Shown: piece by piece, positions 1 through 5,873 of the stretch
Position numbering within the stretch: position 1 is the stretch's first letter
How the letters are laid out: each line of letters opens with the position of its first letter
Assembly (NCBI GenBank): GCA_013362195.1
Contig: JABFWM010000409.1
Location: forward strand, 1 to 7,035
DNA length: 7,035 bases
Source: Acidobacteriota bacterium
Lineage (GTDB): Bacteria; Acidobacteriota; Vicinamibacteria; Vicinamibacterales; 2-12-FULL-66-21
Direction: 5' to 3'
The notes under the pieces: generated by a model
The model's database searches: none
What the model saw: the letters and a program-made list of their open reading frames with translations, nothing else
Told to the model about the DNA's origin: nothing
Position numbers and translations under genes: made by a program

Positions 1-855
1 GACGCTCGAGGCTTCGAGCGCGCCAAGGTTCGCCGGAATGAAGGCCGACGCGAAGCTCGCGACGCGCGAGAACGTTTCGATCGTCATCGCGCCGGTGAGC
101 GAGATCGGGATGCCCATCGCGCGCAGGATCAGCCAGGCCTCCGCCGACATGCAGAAATAGGCGGCCACGGTTGCCGCGGTGAGGACGGCGAGGCGGACGC
201 GGTTGCCGCGAACGAGATCGAGCAGCTGCCGCTCGACCTCCCTGACGAAGCGGGGGACGCGCCCCGCGGCGAGGCGCGTGCCGAGACGTCGATCGAGGCG
301 CCGCATCGCGCCGGCGAAGTACGCCCCGCGCCCGGTCAGCGCCAGCGCGGCGAGCAGGGCGATCGCGCCGGACGCGATCGCAAAGGCGCGGAACACGCGG
401 AACCACACTTCAGTCAACGGGAGCGCTTCGATCGCGACGAGCGACCCGATTCCCACGATCAGCGTCGTCCCCACCAGATAGGCGAGCCGTTCGAGGGCGA
501 CGGCGGCGGTGGCTTCGCGCGCGTCGATCTCGCCGTCGAGCAGGACGATCTTCAGCGGCTCGCCGGCAATCCCGCGCAGCGTGAGATAGCTGAAGGCTTC
601 GGCGGCCAGCCGCACGCGCGCCAGGCGCGCGAAGGAGACCGGACGCGGACGCCGGAAGCACCAGGCCCACGCCACGGTGCGCGCGAGGTGCCAGAGCCCG
701 CTCGCCAGCACCGCACACGCGAACGCGGCGGCGAGCCGACGTCCCGCGTCGAACACGAGCTGCACGTCGATGTAGTAGAGCGTGCCGAGGAAGAGCGCCG
801 TCCCGACGGCAAGGGCGCCCGCGGAAATGAGTGCCCGGCGTCGTTCGGCGGTCAT
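1..855 (-). CDS. Flippase-like integral membrane protein (lysylphosphatidylglycerol synthase TM-region family), C-terminus cut by window edge
   Basis: The frame is open from ATG at 855 to the left edge with no stop: 285 codons, C-terminus missing. Hydrophobic segments lie at about residues 9-29, 41-65, 120-145, 156-180 and 221-246, with a further apolar stretch around 262-279. Family-type motifs are visible: LARTVAW at 57-63, GEPLK at 98-102, ALERLAY at 120-126, and PANLGALEASS at 274-284, which matches the proline/glycine/glutamate signature near the C-terminal part of the family. Members include the flippase domain of MprF, hopanoid-associated HpnL and AglD-like proteins; they sit in the cytoplasmic membrane and are thought to translocate or handle lipids. 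The start overlaps the stop of the nucleotidyltransferase gene as ATGA, implying translational coupling. It is a divergent paralog of the protein at 1714-2748. Family assignment is fairly firm; the substrate is unknown. Confidence 0.85.
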   Translation of the reverse strand, partial: MTAERRRALISAGALAVGTALFLGTLYYIDVQLVFDAGRRLAAAFACAVLASGLWHLARTVAWAWCFRRPRPVSFARLARVRLAAEAFSYLTLRGIAGEPLKIVLLDGEIDAREATAAVALERLAYLVGTTLIVGIGSLVAIEALPLTEVWFRVFRAFAIASGAIALLAALALTGRGAYFAGAMRRLDRRLGTRLAAGRVPRFVREVERQLLDLVRGNRVRLAVLTAATVAAYFCMSAEAWLILRAMGIPISLTGAMTIETFSRVASFASAFIPANLGALEASSV

Positions 856-1574
856 GCCCGTTCGGATGCCGCGCCCAGCGCGGACTCGGCGGCTTCGAGA
901 TCCGAGACGGTATCGATGTCGCACCACGTGGCGTCGCCGACCTCGGCGGCACGCATGAGCCCGAGCGACGCGAGCTCGCGAATCCCGCCGCTCAGCGTCG
1001 TATCGCCCTGTGCGCGGGCGCGCTCGAGCGCGTCGAACAGCACCGGCGCGCAGACGAACATGCCGGTGTCGAGCGCGTCGTACTCGTCGAGATCCTTGCC
1101 AATCGCGACAATGCGCGAGCCGTCGCGGCGCACTTTGGTGGCTTCTGCCGCGACCGCCGGCGGCACCGCACGCGCGTCGACGGCGAGCACCGACTCGTTG
1201 TCCTGCATCGGATAGCGCAGCAGGCGGCTGAGCACGGCCGGTTCGAAGACGTGATCGCCCATCAGGACGGCGAACCGCATGGCATCGATCAGCGGCCGCG
1301 CGGCGAGCACCGAGACGCCGTTCTCCAGGCGCCAGTCGGGGTTGTGCGCGAAGGCGATTTTGACGCCGCGTGGCGCGGAACCTTCCACGAGCGCACGGAC
1401 GCGATCCGCCTGATACCCGACCACGACCGTGATGGCGTCGACGCCCGCGTCGCGCGCCGAGTCAAGCGTTCGTAAAAGCAGGGGTTGGCCGAGGAGCGGA
1501 TGGAGGAGCTTCGAATTGCGCGTTCCGTTGTGAAATCGATCGCCGTTGCCAGCAGCCAGCACGATAGCGTTCAC
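852..1574 (-). CDS. Sugar/inositol-phosphate nucleotidyltransferase (NTP-transferase fold), possibly inositol-1-phosphate cytidylyltransferase
   Basis: This 240-residue soluble protein probably transfers a nucleotidyl group to a phosphorylated polyol or sugar in the cytoplasm. The N-terminal nucleotide-binding signature LAAGNGDRF is at residues 6-14, followed by SKLLHPLLGQP with the conserved lysine at 22. Further features are ENGVSVLAA at 84-92, GDH at 106-108 (predicted metal-binding region), DTGMF at 169-173, and WCDIDTVSDLEAA at 217-229, the usual C-terminal aspartate motif. The ENG..S and GDH motifs resemble the cytidylyltransferase domain of the IPCT/DIPP-synthase family, which makes CDP-inositol for a CDP-alcohol phosphotransferase. 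No such phosphotransferase domain is fused here; a separate gene could lie left of the window. The start is GTG, supported by a GAGGG Shine-Dalgarno five bases upstream. The stop overlaps the next ATG. The fold is confident; the substrate is inferred, and another sugar or choline-type nucleotidyltransferase is possible. Confidence 0.82.
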   Translation of the reverse strand: MNAIVLAAGNGDRFHNGTRNSKLLHPLLGQPLLLRTLDSARDAGVDAITVVVGYQADRVRALVEGSAPRGVKIAFAHNPDWRLENGVSVLAARPLIDAMRFAVLMGDHVFEPAVLSRLLRYPMQDNESVLAVDARAVPPAVAAEATKVRRDGSRIVAIGKDLDEYDALDTGMFVCAPVLFDALERARAQGDTTLSGGIRELASLGLMRAAEVGDATWCDIDTVSDLEAAESALGAASERA

Positions 1575-1579
1575 TGCAA

Positions 1580-1584
1580 CCCTC
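1580..1584 (-). promoter_or_regulatory. Shine-Dalgarno GAGGG deciding a GTG start
   Basis: Read on the minus strand, GAGGG is followed by five bases (TTGCA) and then GTG at 1574. This spacing is near optimal and supports the GTG as the real start of the nucleotidyltransferase, whose LAAG motif begins six codons in. Confidence 0.65.
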
Positions 1585-1588
1585 GAGT

Positions 1589-1610
1589 CTGCCGGCCCAC
1601 GTGCCGGCGG
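1589..1610. repeat. GC-rich inverted repeat just upstream of the nucleotidyltransferase RBS
   Basis: GCCGGC at 1591-1596 and again at 1603-1608 (self-complementary) flank a six-base CCACGT spacer. One G-T and one C-G pair can extend the stem to eight. No T-run follows. On the minus-strand transcript it would form a compact hairpin five bases upstream of the GAGGG ribosome-binding site. It could modulate translation or mark a processed 5' end, or be a chance feature of GC-rich DNA. Confidence 0.4.
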
Positions 1611-1678
1611 GTTCAGACCTCAGGAGCGTGAACTTCGTGCCGCCCCTCACTGTTGTGCATTTTGACGCGCGCTGTACG

Positions 1679-1713
1679 GATCGCGTTTCCCATCACACCG
1701 GTACAACGCGATC
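1679..1713 (-). terminator. Perfect 9-bp hairpin directly after the stop codon of the upstream flippase-like gene
   Basis: GATCGCGTT (1679-1687) and AACGCGATC (1705-1713) are exact reverse complements separated by 17 bases. On the minus strand the hairpin begins immediately after the TAA stop of the gene ending at 1714. There is no downstream T-tract, so it is not a classical intrinsic terminator. It may be a 3'-end stabilising hairpin or a partial attenuator within the 139-bp gap before the nucleotidyltransferase. No convincing promoter was seen in that gap. Confidence 0.4.
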
Positions 1714-2748
1714 TTACTGCACCTTTCGGGTCATCTGCCGGTCGGCGTCTGCACGCTCCGTGCCCCACTCGCGTCCGAGCCCCTCCTTCGTGAGCAGAAT
1801 TCCGCCGACGATCGTCCAGGCGAGCACGCGCGCCTTGCGCACGATCCCGAGCGTGACGCCGATGTTGGCGCCCAGCCCGATCACCTGCGTGAAGAGCGCG
1901 GTCGCCGCTTCATCCACGCCGAGCCGCAGCGGGACGAAGCGGAAGACGACGGTGATGAGGCGATTCGTGGTCTCGAGAATGAACGCGGTCAGCAGCGCCG
2001 GCGGCGCGCCGTAGAGCAGCCACAACGTCAGGAACACTTCGCCGACGCCCAGCGCATGGAAGCCGATCTCTGCCGACGCGATCGCGGGAAGCGCGGCGCG
2101 ATGGCGCGACACGAACGTATAGATCTGCGCCTCGAGCTCGCGCACGCGCGCGGCGTGGCGCTGCACACGGGACGCGCGATCCGGCCGCGCGACGATCGCG
2201 AGCGTGCGGCTGATCAGGGCCGGCTGGCGCCACAGCAGCCACAGCGCGACGGCGAACAGGAGGACCGTCGCGGCAATCGCGATCTCGCCGACGTCGCGGA
2301 TCGGCGCCGGCAGCTCGAACAGGAACAGCAGCGCGACCATCCCTGACGCGATCATCGCCGCGGCCGACAACGTATACAGGACGTTCTCGATCGCGAGCGC
2401 CGTGATCGCGGGACCGAGCGCGACGCGGCCGCGAACGAACGCGGCTTTGGCGGGCTCGCCCACCAGCGGCCCGAGCGGCGTCACGTTGCCGATCGTGTCG
2501 CCGCACACGACCGCGGCGAAGGCGTCGGCGAGGCGCAGCCGGTGCGGCGGATCGAGGCACAACCGCCACGCGATCGCCCGCGCCAGGAACCGCAGCCCGC
2601 CAATCGCGACGATGGCCACGATGCCCCAGCCGACCTGCCGGAAATCGGCGACGACCTGCGCGGCGCCGACGTACTCGACGACCCACGCGAGCAGCGCGAG
2701 GCCCGCGGCCGCGGTGAGGATGCCGGCCAGGCTGTAGCGGCGGCGCAT
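1714..2748 (-). CDS. Flippase-like integral membrane protein (lysylphosphatidylglycerol synthase TM-region family, HpnL/AglD-like)
   Basis: This complete 344-residue polytopic membrane protein starts at ATG 2748 and ends in TAA. Hydrophobic segments lie at about 7-29, 42-62, 120-147, 155-174, 219-247, 253-275 and 284-318. Family features include LARAIAW at 55-61, GEPAK at 97-101, AIENVLY at 119-125, LETTNRL at 258-264 and FVPLRLGVDEAA at 271-282, all at spacings that match the partial paralog at the left edge. The C-terminal tail (about 325-344) is polar and charged. The family is associated with lipid translocation or lipid-head-group pathways in the cytoplasmic membrane; no aminoacyl-transferase domain of full-length MprF is fused. 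It is first in a minus-strand gene row with the nucleotidyltransferase and the second paralog, and it diverges from the DUF4203-like gene across a 28-bp promoter. No Shine-Dalgarno is seen; translation may be near-leaderless. The substrate is unknown. Confidence 0.85.
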   Translation of the reverse strand: MRRRYSLAGILTAAAGLALLAWVVEYVGAAQVVADFRQVGWGIVAIVAIGGLRFLARAIAWRLCLDPPHRLRLADAFAAVVCGDTIGNVTPLGPLVGEPAKAAFVRGRVALGPAITALAIENVLYTLSAAAMIASGMVALLFLFELPAPIRDVGEIAIAATVLLFAVALWLLWRQPALISRTLAIVARPDRASRVQRHAARVRELEAQIYTFVSRHRAALPAIASAEIGFHALGVGEVFLTLWLLYGAPPALLTAFILETTNRLITVVFRFVPLRLGVDEAATALFTQVIGLGANIGVTLGIVRKARVLAWTIVGGILLTKEGLGREWGTERADADRQMTRKVQ

Positions 2749-2776
2749 GTCCGTCCCCGACTATAATCGCAGTTTC
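2749..2776. promoter_or_regulatory. Compact divergent promoter with overlapping -10 elements
   Basis: Only 28 bases separate the ATG codons of the two divergent genes (2748 minus, 2777 plus). The plus strand carries a perfect TATAAT at 2762-2767. The minus strand of the same spot reads TATAGT (2760-2765). Transcription initiated about seven bases beyond either -10 would begin only a few bases before the respective ATG, so both mRNAs would be leaderless or nearly so. No good -35 hexamer is evident at the expected distance on either side. Confidence 0.6.
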
Positions 2777-3379
2777 ATGCTGCCGGCTTCGTTCCAGACA
2801 CCCGCCGCGCTCGTCCTGCTCGTGGGTGGATTGATTTCGTGTCTCGCGGGCTACCGGGTGTTTCGGATCGTGCTCGGCATTTACGGGTTCATCCTCGGCG
2901 CGCTGCTCGCGAGCTCCGCGATGGGAACGGAGCATACGCTGTGGATGATTCTGGCGGCGCTCGCCGGCGGCGTGGTGGGCGCCCTGATCCTGATCGCGGC
3001 GTACTTCGTCGGCGTCGCGCTGCTTGGGGCGGGCATCGGCGCGCTCGCGGCGAGTCTCATCTGGGCGGCGCTCGGCCGCGAACCGCACGCGTTGGTGGTG
3101 ATTCTCTTTGCCGTCGCCGGCGCGCTCGGCGCGCTCGCGCTGCAGCGCTACGTGATCGTCGGCGCCACCGCGTTCGGCGGCGCGTGGACGGCGATGGTCG
3201 GCGCGCTCGCGCTGACCGGCAACCGGCTCGCGGCCGATGCCGCCGCGCACAACAACGTGTGGCTCGCCTATCCGATGAACCCGGCGCCGGGACAGCGGTG
3301 GATTGTCGTCGCCTGGATGGCGTTCGGTCTGGTCGGCGCGATCGTCCAGCTGGCCGTCACCGCCAGGCACGTGAAGTAG
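2777..3379 (+). CDS. DUF4203-type (TM7SF3/TMEM198-like) multi-pass membrane protein
   Basis: This 200-residue protein is almost entirely hydrophobic, with about six to seven membrane segments: roughly 7-25, 30-47, 53-75, 78-96, 103-122, 128-145 and 173-195. The N-terminal GYRVFRIVLGIYGFILGA (25-42) and the glycine/alanine-rich helices resemble the DUF4203 domain found in bacterial proteins and eukaryotic TMEM198/TM7SF3; the biochemical role of the bacterial proteins is not established. An in-frame ATG at 2747 would add ten residues, but the TATAAT promoter (2762-2767) lies inside that extension, so ATG 2777 is preferred. The gene shares its promoter with the divergent flippase-like gene, hinting at a common membrane-related role. 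Family assignment is by resemblance only. Confidence 0.75.
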   Translation: MLPASFQTPAALVLLVGGLISCLAGYRVFRIVLGIYGFILGALLASSAMGTEHTLWMILAALAGGVVGALILIAAYFVGVALLGAGIGALAASLIWAALGREPHALVVILFAVAGALGALALQRYVIVGATAFGGAWTAMVGALALTGNRLAADAAAHNNVWLAYPMNPAPGQRWIVVAWMAFGLVGAIVQLAVTARHVK

Positions 3380-3392
3380 GAGACGGATACAG

Positions 3393-3427
3393 TAGGCAGT
3401 TGGCAGCAGGCGGTCGGCGGGAGGCAC
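3393..3427. repeat. Degenerate 7-bp tandem repeat, five units
   Basis: Five consecutive heptamers fit the pattern NNGGCRS: TAGGCAG, TTGGCAG, CAGGCGG, TCGGCGG and GAGGCAC. They sit in the 117-bp spacer between the DUF4203-like gene and osmC. No promoter hexamers could be confidently placed within them. They may be a minisatellite-type intergenic repeat or a binding-site array; the function is unknown. Confidence 0.5.
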
Positions 3428-3483
3428 AGGGAAAGCGGTCCGCGAAGGCCGTCCTCCGCTGTCCGTCATCCTCAATGAATGCG

Positions 3484-3490
3484 AAGGGAG
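3484..3490 (+). promoter_or_regulatory. Shine-Dalgarno AAGGGAG deciding the osmC start
   Basis: AAGGGAG is followed by six bases and then GTG at 3497. An upstream in-frame ATG at 3479 would place this motif inside the coding region and add six residues with no family counterpart, so GTG 3497 is the better start. Confidence 0.65.
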
Positions 3491-3496
3491 TACCTC

Positions 3497-3937
3497 GTGG
3501 CGACGTTTTCGCGCAATGTGACGGTGAACTGGGACGGCAACCTGATGGAGGGCAAGGGGCAGGCCAAAGCCGGGAGCGGCGCCTTCACGCTGCCGGTCTC
3601 GTTTCCGCGCCGCGTCGGCGACGCGGAAGGGCAGACCAGCCCGGAGGAATTGATCGCGGCGGCGCATGCCGCGTGTTACGCGATGGCGCTGAACGCCACC
3701 GTCGGCCGCAAGGGCGGACAGATCACCCGCACCGACGTGACCGCGACGATCGTCGCCGACAAGGGCGACGCGGGCATCAAGATCACGACCTCGAAGCTGG
3801 CGGTCACGGCGCACGGCCTGTCGGGCATTCCCAAGGAGCAGTTCGCCGAGGTGGCGCGCGAAGCGGAGTCGAAATGCCCCGTCTCCAACGCGCTGCGCGG
3901 GTCGCTCTCGATCGAGCTCGACGCCAAAGCGGTGTGA
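3497..3937 (+). CDS. osmC: OsmC-family peroxiredoxin (organic hydroperoxide reductase)
   Basis: This 146-residue cytoplasmic protein is close to the usual OsmC length (about 140-145). OsmC proteins form dimers and reduce organic hydroperoxides with a reactive cysteine pair. The diagnostic features are all here: SPEELIAAAHAACYAMAL at 48-65 with glutamates 50 and 51 and Cys60 (peroxidatic cysteine), the arginine pair 38-39, and KCPVSNAL at 126-133 with Cys127 (resolving cysteine). The N-terminal NWDGNLMEGKG (11-21) and the PEELI/CPVS motifs match the OsmC branch rather than Ohr. The gene is read with the upstream DUF4203-like gene, but a 117-bp spacer with repeats separates them, so it may have its own promoter, which I could not place. 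It converges on the histidine kinase gene. Family and catalytic residues are confident. Confidence 0.93.
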   Translation: MATFSRNVTVNWDGNLMEGKGQAKAGSGAFTLPVSFPRRVGDAEGQTSPEELIAAAHAACYAMALNATVGRKGGQITRTDVTATIVADKGDAGIKITTSKLAVTAHGLSGIPKEQFAEVAREAESKCPVSNALRGSLSIELDAKAV

Positions 3938-3938
3938 C

Positions 3939-4003
3939 TCCCTGATCCCTCATCGCTGATCCGGGATCGGTCTTCCCGAATCGTGCATCCCCATCCCTGA
4001 TCC
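3939..4003. repeat. Repeated TCCCTGATCC / CTGATCC motifs in the convergent spacer
   Basis: TCCCTGATCC occurs exactly at 3939-3948 and 3994-4003, with a third shorter copy GCTGATCCG at 3955-3963. An inverted copy, GATCAGGGA, lies at 4040-4048. A small CGGGA/TCCCG stem (3962-3966 with 3974-3978) lies between. The stretch looks like non-coding intergenic repeat DNA; I see no gene in 3938-4129. Confidence 0.55.
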
Positions 4004-4048
4004 GCCATCGCGAATCGTTCATCCGGATTCGCGATGCCCGATCAGGGA
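3994..4048. terminator. 55-nt near-perfect palindrome between convergent genes, candidate bidirectional terminator or REP element
   Basis: The left arm TCCCTGATC (3994-4002), CGC, CATCGCGAATC (4006-4016) pairs with the right arm GATTCGCGATG (4026-4036), CCC, GATCAGGGA (4040-4048) around a nine-base loop. Twenty-one of 23 arm positions are complementary, since the central G-C of the three-base block also pairs; only two C-C oppositions remain. It lies between the stop codons of osmC (plus) and the kinase (minus), where a bidirectional terminator is expected. No T-run follows on either strand, so a Rho-independent role is uncertain; a REP-type repeat or mRNA-stabilising hairpin is equally possible. 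Confidence 0.6.
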
Positions 4049-4053
4049 CCCAG

Positions 4054-4084
4054 GAGGCGTGTGTGCCGGGGACAGGCACGCCTC
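4054..4084. repeat. REP-like hairpin with GGGGACA loop
   Basis: GAGGCGTG (4054-4061) pairs perfectly with CACGCCTC (4077-4084). An alternative inner stem GTGCC/GGCAC (4063-4067 with 4075-4079) encloses the loop GGGGACA. It lies five bases beyond the 55-nt palindrome. TGCCGGGGACA at 4064-4074 recurs at 5885-5895 beside the tRNA. It may be a dispersed palindromic repeat unit or a second terminator stem. Confidence 0.45.
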
Positions 4085-4129
4085 ATCGGTGGAGCAGGCG
4101 TGGATCGACGAACGCGCGCCCGCTGGTCC

Positions 4130-5701
4130 CTAAGATGAGACGCGCAGTCTCTGCGCGATCAACCTGTCGAGCATCTCCGGTTCCGGCGGCTTCGTGACGT
4201 GGTGATCGAACCCGGACGCGCGCGACCGGCGCTTGTCTTCGTCCTGCCCCCATCCGGTGAGCGCAACGAGCATCACCTGCCGCCCGAGCTCCTCGCGGAT
4301 CAGCCGGGCGGCCTCGTAGCCGTCCATGCGCGGCATGCCGATGTCCAGGAAGGCGATGTGCGGGACGAAGGTGCGCGCGAGTTCGACCGCCTGCACGCCG
4401 TCGCCTGCCACCCGCACGTCGTGTCCTTTGATCGAGAGCATCAGGCGCATCATCTCGGCGGCGTCCGGGTTGTCTTCCGCGACGAGCACGCGGGCAATCG
4501 CGATCGGCGGCTCGTCGCGAAGCCGCTCCGGCTCGGGGCGGTCGTTGGCCGGCGCGCACCGCAGCGTCACGGTGAAGCGGCTGCCGTGTCCGGCGCCGCC
4601 GCTGGCCGCCTCGATGCGTCCGCCGTGCAGCTCGACCAGCCGCCGCGCCAGCGTCAGGCCGATGCCGAGGCCGCCCTGGGTGCGGTCCCGATGATTGCGT
4701 CCTTGCGCGTACATGTCGAAGATGCGCGGCATCAGGTCGGACGGGATGCCGATGCCGGTGTCGGCGATCGAGACCGCGACGCGATCGTCGACGGTCCGTG
4801 CGGTCACGTCGACGCGGCCGCCGCGATCCGTGTACTTCGCCGCGTTGTTCAGCAGGTTCGAGAAGGCCTGGGCCAGACGGGCCGCATCGCCGTCGGCCCA
4901 CAGCGGCTCGCCGGGCAGGTTCACGATGAGCGTGTGGTCCTGCGCGTCGATCGCCGGCCGGGTCGCTTCAACGGCCGACTGCAGCACGGTCCTGAGATCG
5001 ATGCGCTCGATCCGCAGTTCGATCTTGTCCTGCGCGATCCGGGCGACGTCGAGCAGATCGTCGGTGATGCGCACCAGCTGCTGCAGCTGCCGCTCCGTGG
5101 TCGCGCGGGCCTTCTCGACGATGGCGGGATCGCCGGCGATGCGCATCAGTTCGACGGCGGTGCGGATCGGGGCGAGCGGGTTGCGGAGTTCGTGCGAGAG
5201 GGTGGCGAGGAACTCGTCCTTGCGCCGGTCCGCGTCGCGCAGCGCCTGCTCGGCCAGCTTGCGTGCGGTGAGATCGACCAGCACGCTCACGCAGCCGTAG
5301 ATGGCGCCGTGCGTGTCGTAGAGCGGCTCGACGTCGTTCTGGACGTAGATGACGGTGCCGTCGGTGCGGACCATCTCGATTTCGTTGCTGACGGAGGTGC
5401 GGTGCGCGATCGCGTACTGCATGGGCAGCTCCTCCGGGGCCAGGTCGCGGCCGCCGCGCTGGATGCGGTAGAGCGGCTGCGCGCCGGGCGGTGGGGTCAG
5501 CGAGATGTTGGCGTCGGGCGGCAGCCGCAGCAGCGCCGCGAGGGCGCGGTTGGCGGAGATGAAGCGGCACGCGGGGTCGTGCGCGACCGCGATCGGCACC
5601 GGCGCGCGCGCGAGGATCGCCTGCAGCGAGTGCAGGCGCGGGCGCAGCTCCTCGGCGCCGAGATGTTCGAGTGCAGCAAACAGGTTCCATTCGGGCGGCA
5701 T
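4130..5701 (-). CDS. Soluble PAS hybrid histidine kinase with C-terminal receiver domain
   Basis: This 523-residue protein (ATG 5701) has no membrane segment or signal peptide, so it should sense cytoplasmically. Domains in order: PAS at about 23-145; HisKA dimerisation domain at about 161-225 with SHELRNPLAPI, phospho-acceptor His170; HATPase at about 270-381 with N-box Asn286, G1 DTGIG 314-318 and G2 GGLGIGL around 343-349; REC at about 404-518 with Glu409/Asp410, phospho-acceptor Asp453, Thr482 and Lys504. All catalytic residues of kinase and receiver are present. It autophosphorylates on His and presumably relays to its own Asp; no HPt domain or separate response regulator lies in the window, so the output is unknown. 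An alternative TTG start at 5722 adds seven residues. Neither start has a strong Shine-Dalgarno. It converges on osmC and diverges from tRNA-Asn. Confidence 0.9.
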   Translation of the reverse strand: MPPEWNLFAALEHLGAEELRPRLHSLQAILARAPVPIAVAHDPACRFISANRALAALLRLPPDANISLTPPPGAQPLYRIQRGGRDLAPEELPMQYAIAHRTSVSNEIEMVRTDGTVIYVQNDVEPLYDTHGAIYGCVSVLVDLTARKLAEQALRDADRRKDEFLATLSHELRNPLAPIRTAVELMRIAGDPAIVEKARATTERQLQQLVRITDDLLDVARIAQDKIELRIERIDLRTVLQSAVEATRPAIDAQDHTLIVNLPGEPLWADGDAARLAQAFSNLLNNAAKYTDRGGRVDVTARTVDDRVAVSIADTGIGIPSDLMPRIFDMYAQGRNHRDRTQGGLGIGLTLARRLVELHGGRIEAASGGAGHGSRFTVTLRCAPANDRPEPERLRDEPPIAIARVLVAEDNPDAAEMMRLMLSIKGHDVRVAGDGVQAVELARTFVPHIAFLDIGMPRMDGYEAARLIREELGRQVMLVALTGWGQDEDKRRSRASGFDHHVTKPPEPEMLDRLIAQRLRVSS

Positions 5702-5733
5702 CGCAGGGTGTCGCTGGGGCAAGCATATCCCGG

Positions 5734-5762
5734 TTGCGCGCCCGCGGCCGATCCGCTAGACT
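5734..5762 (+). promoter_or_regulatory. Probable sigma70-type promoter of tRNA-Asn
   Basis: TTGCGC (5734-5739), 17 bases, then TAGACT (5757-5762) resembles a housekeeping promoter. Transcription would start near 5769, leaving about a 30-base leader before the mature tRNA at 5799. The spacing is ideal; the hexamers are partial matches to consensus. Confidence 0.55.
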
Positions 5763-5798
5763 GACTGTTCCCGCTCAACCGCGCGTTCTGCGTCGTGT

Positions 5799-5873
<75 letters not shown>

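Noticed and set aside
410..952. Minus-strand frame overlapping the first flippase-like gene and the nucleotidyltransferase
   Set aside because: Arginine-rich shadow. The frame from ATG 855 gives a membrane protein with family motifs.
831..1475. Plus-strand open frame opposite the nucleotidyltransferase
   Set aside because: Antisense shadow of a gene with clear LAAG and GDH motifs.
2747..2776. Ten-residue N-terminal extension of the DUF4203-like protein from ATG 2747
   Set aside because: It would contain the TATAAT promoter and overlap the opposite start codon; ATG 2777 is better placed before the hydrophobic N-terminus.
1910..3814. Long minus-strand open frame (634 codons) across two genes and osmC
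   Set aside because: Arginine-rich, low-complexity translation that runs through three well-supported genes on both strands and their promoter; a composition artefact.
3939..4084. CRISPR-like array in the convergent spacer
   Set aside because: The repeats are short, irregularly spaced and partly inverted, with no uniform spacers and no cas genes.
4199..5764. Long plus-strand open frame (521 codons) opposite the histidine kinase
   Set aside because: It is a GC-rich antisense shadow. The minus-strand frame carries all kinase and receiver motifs; this one has no recognisable domain.
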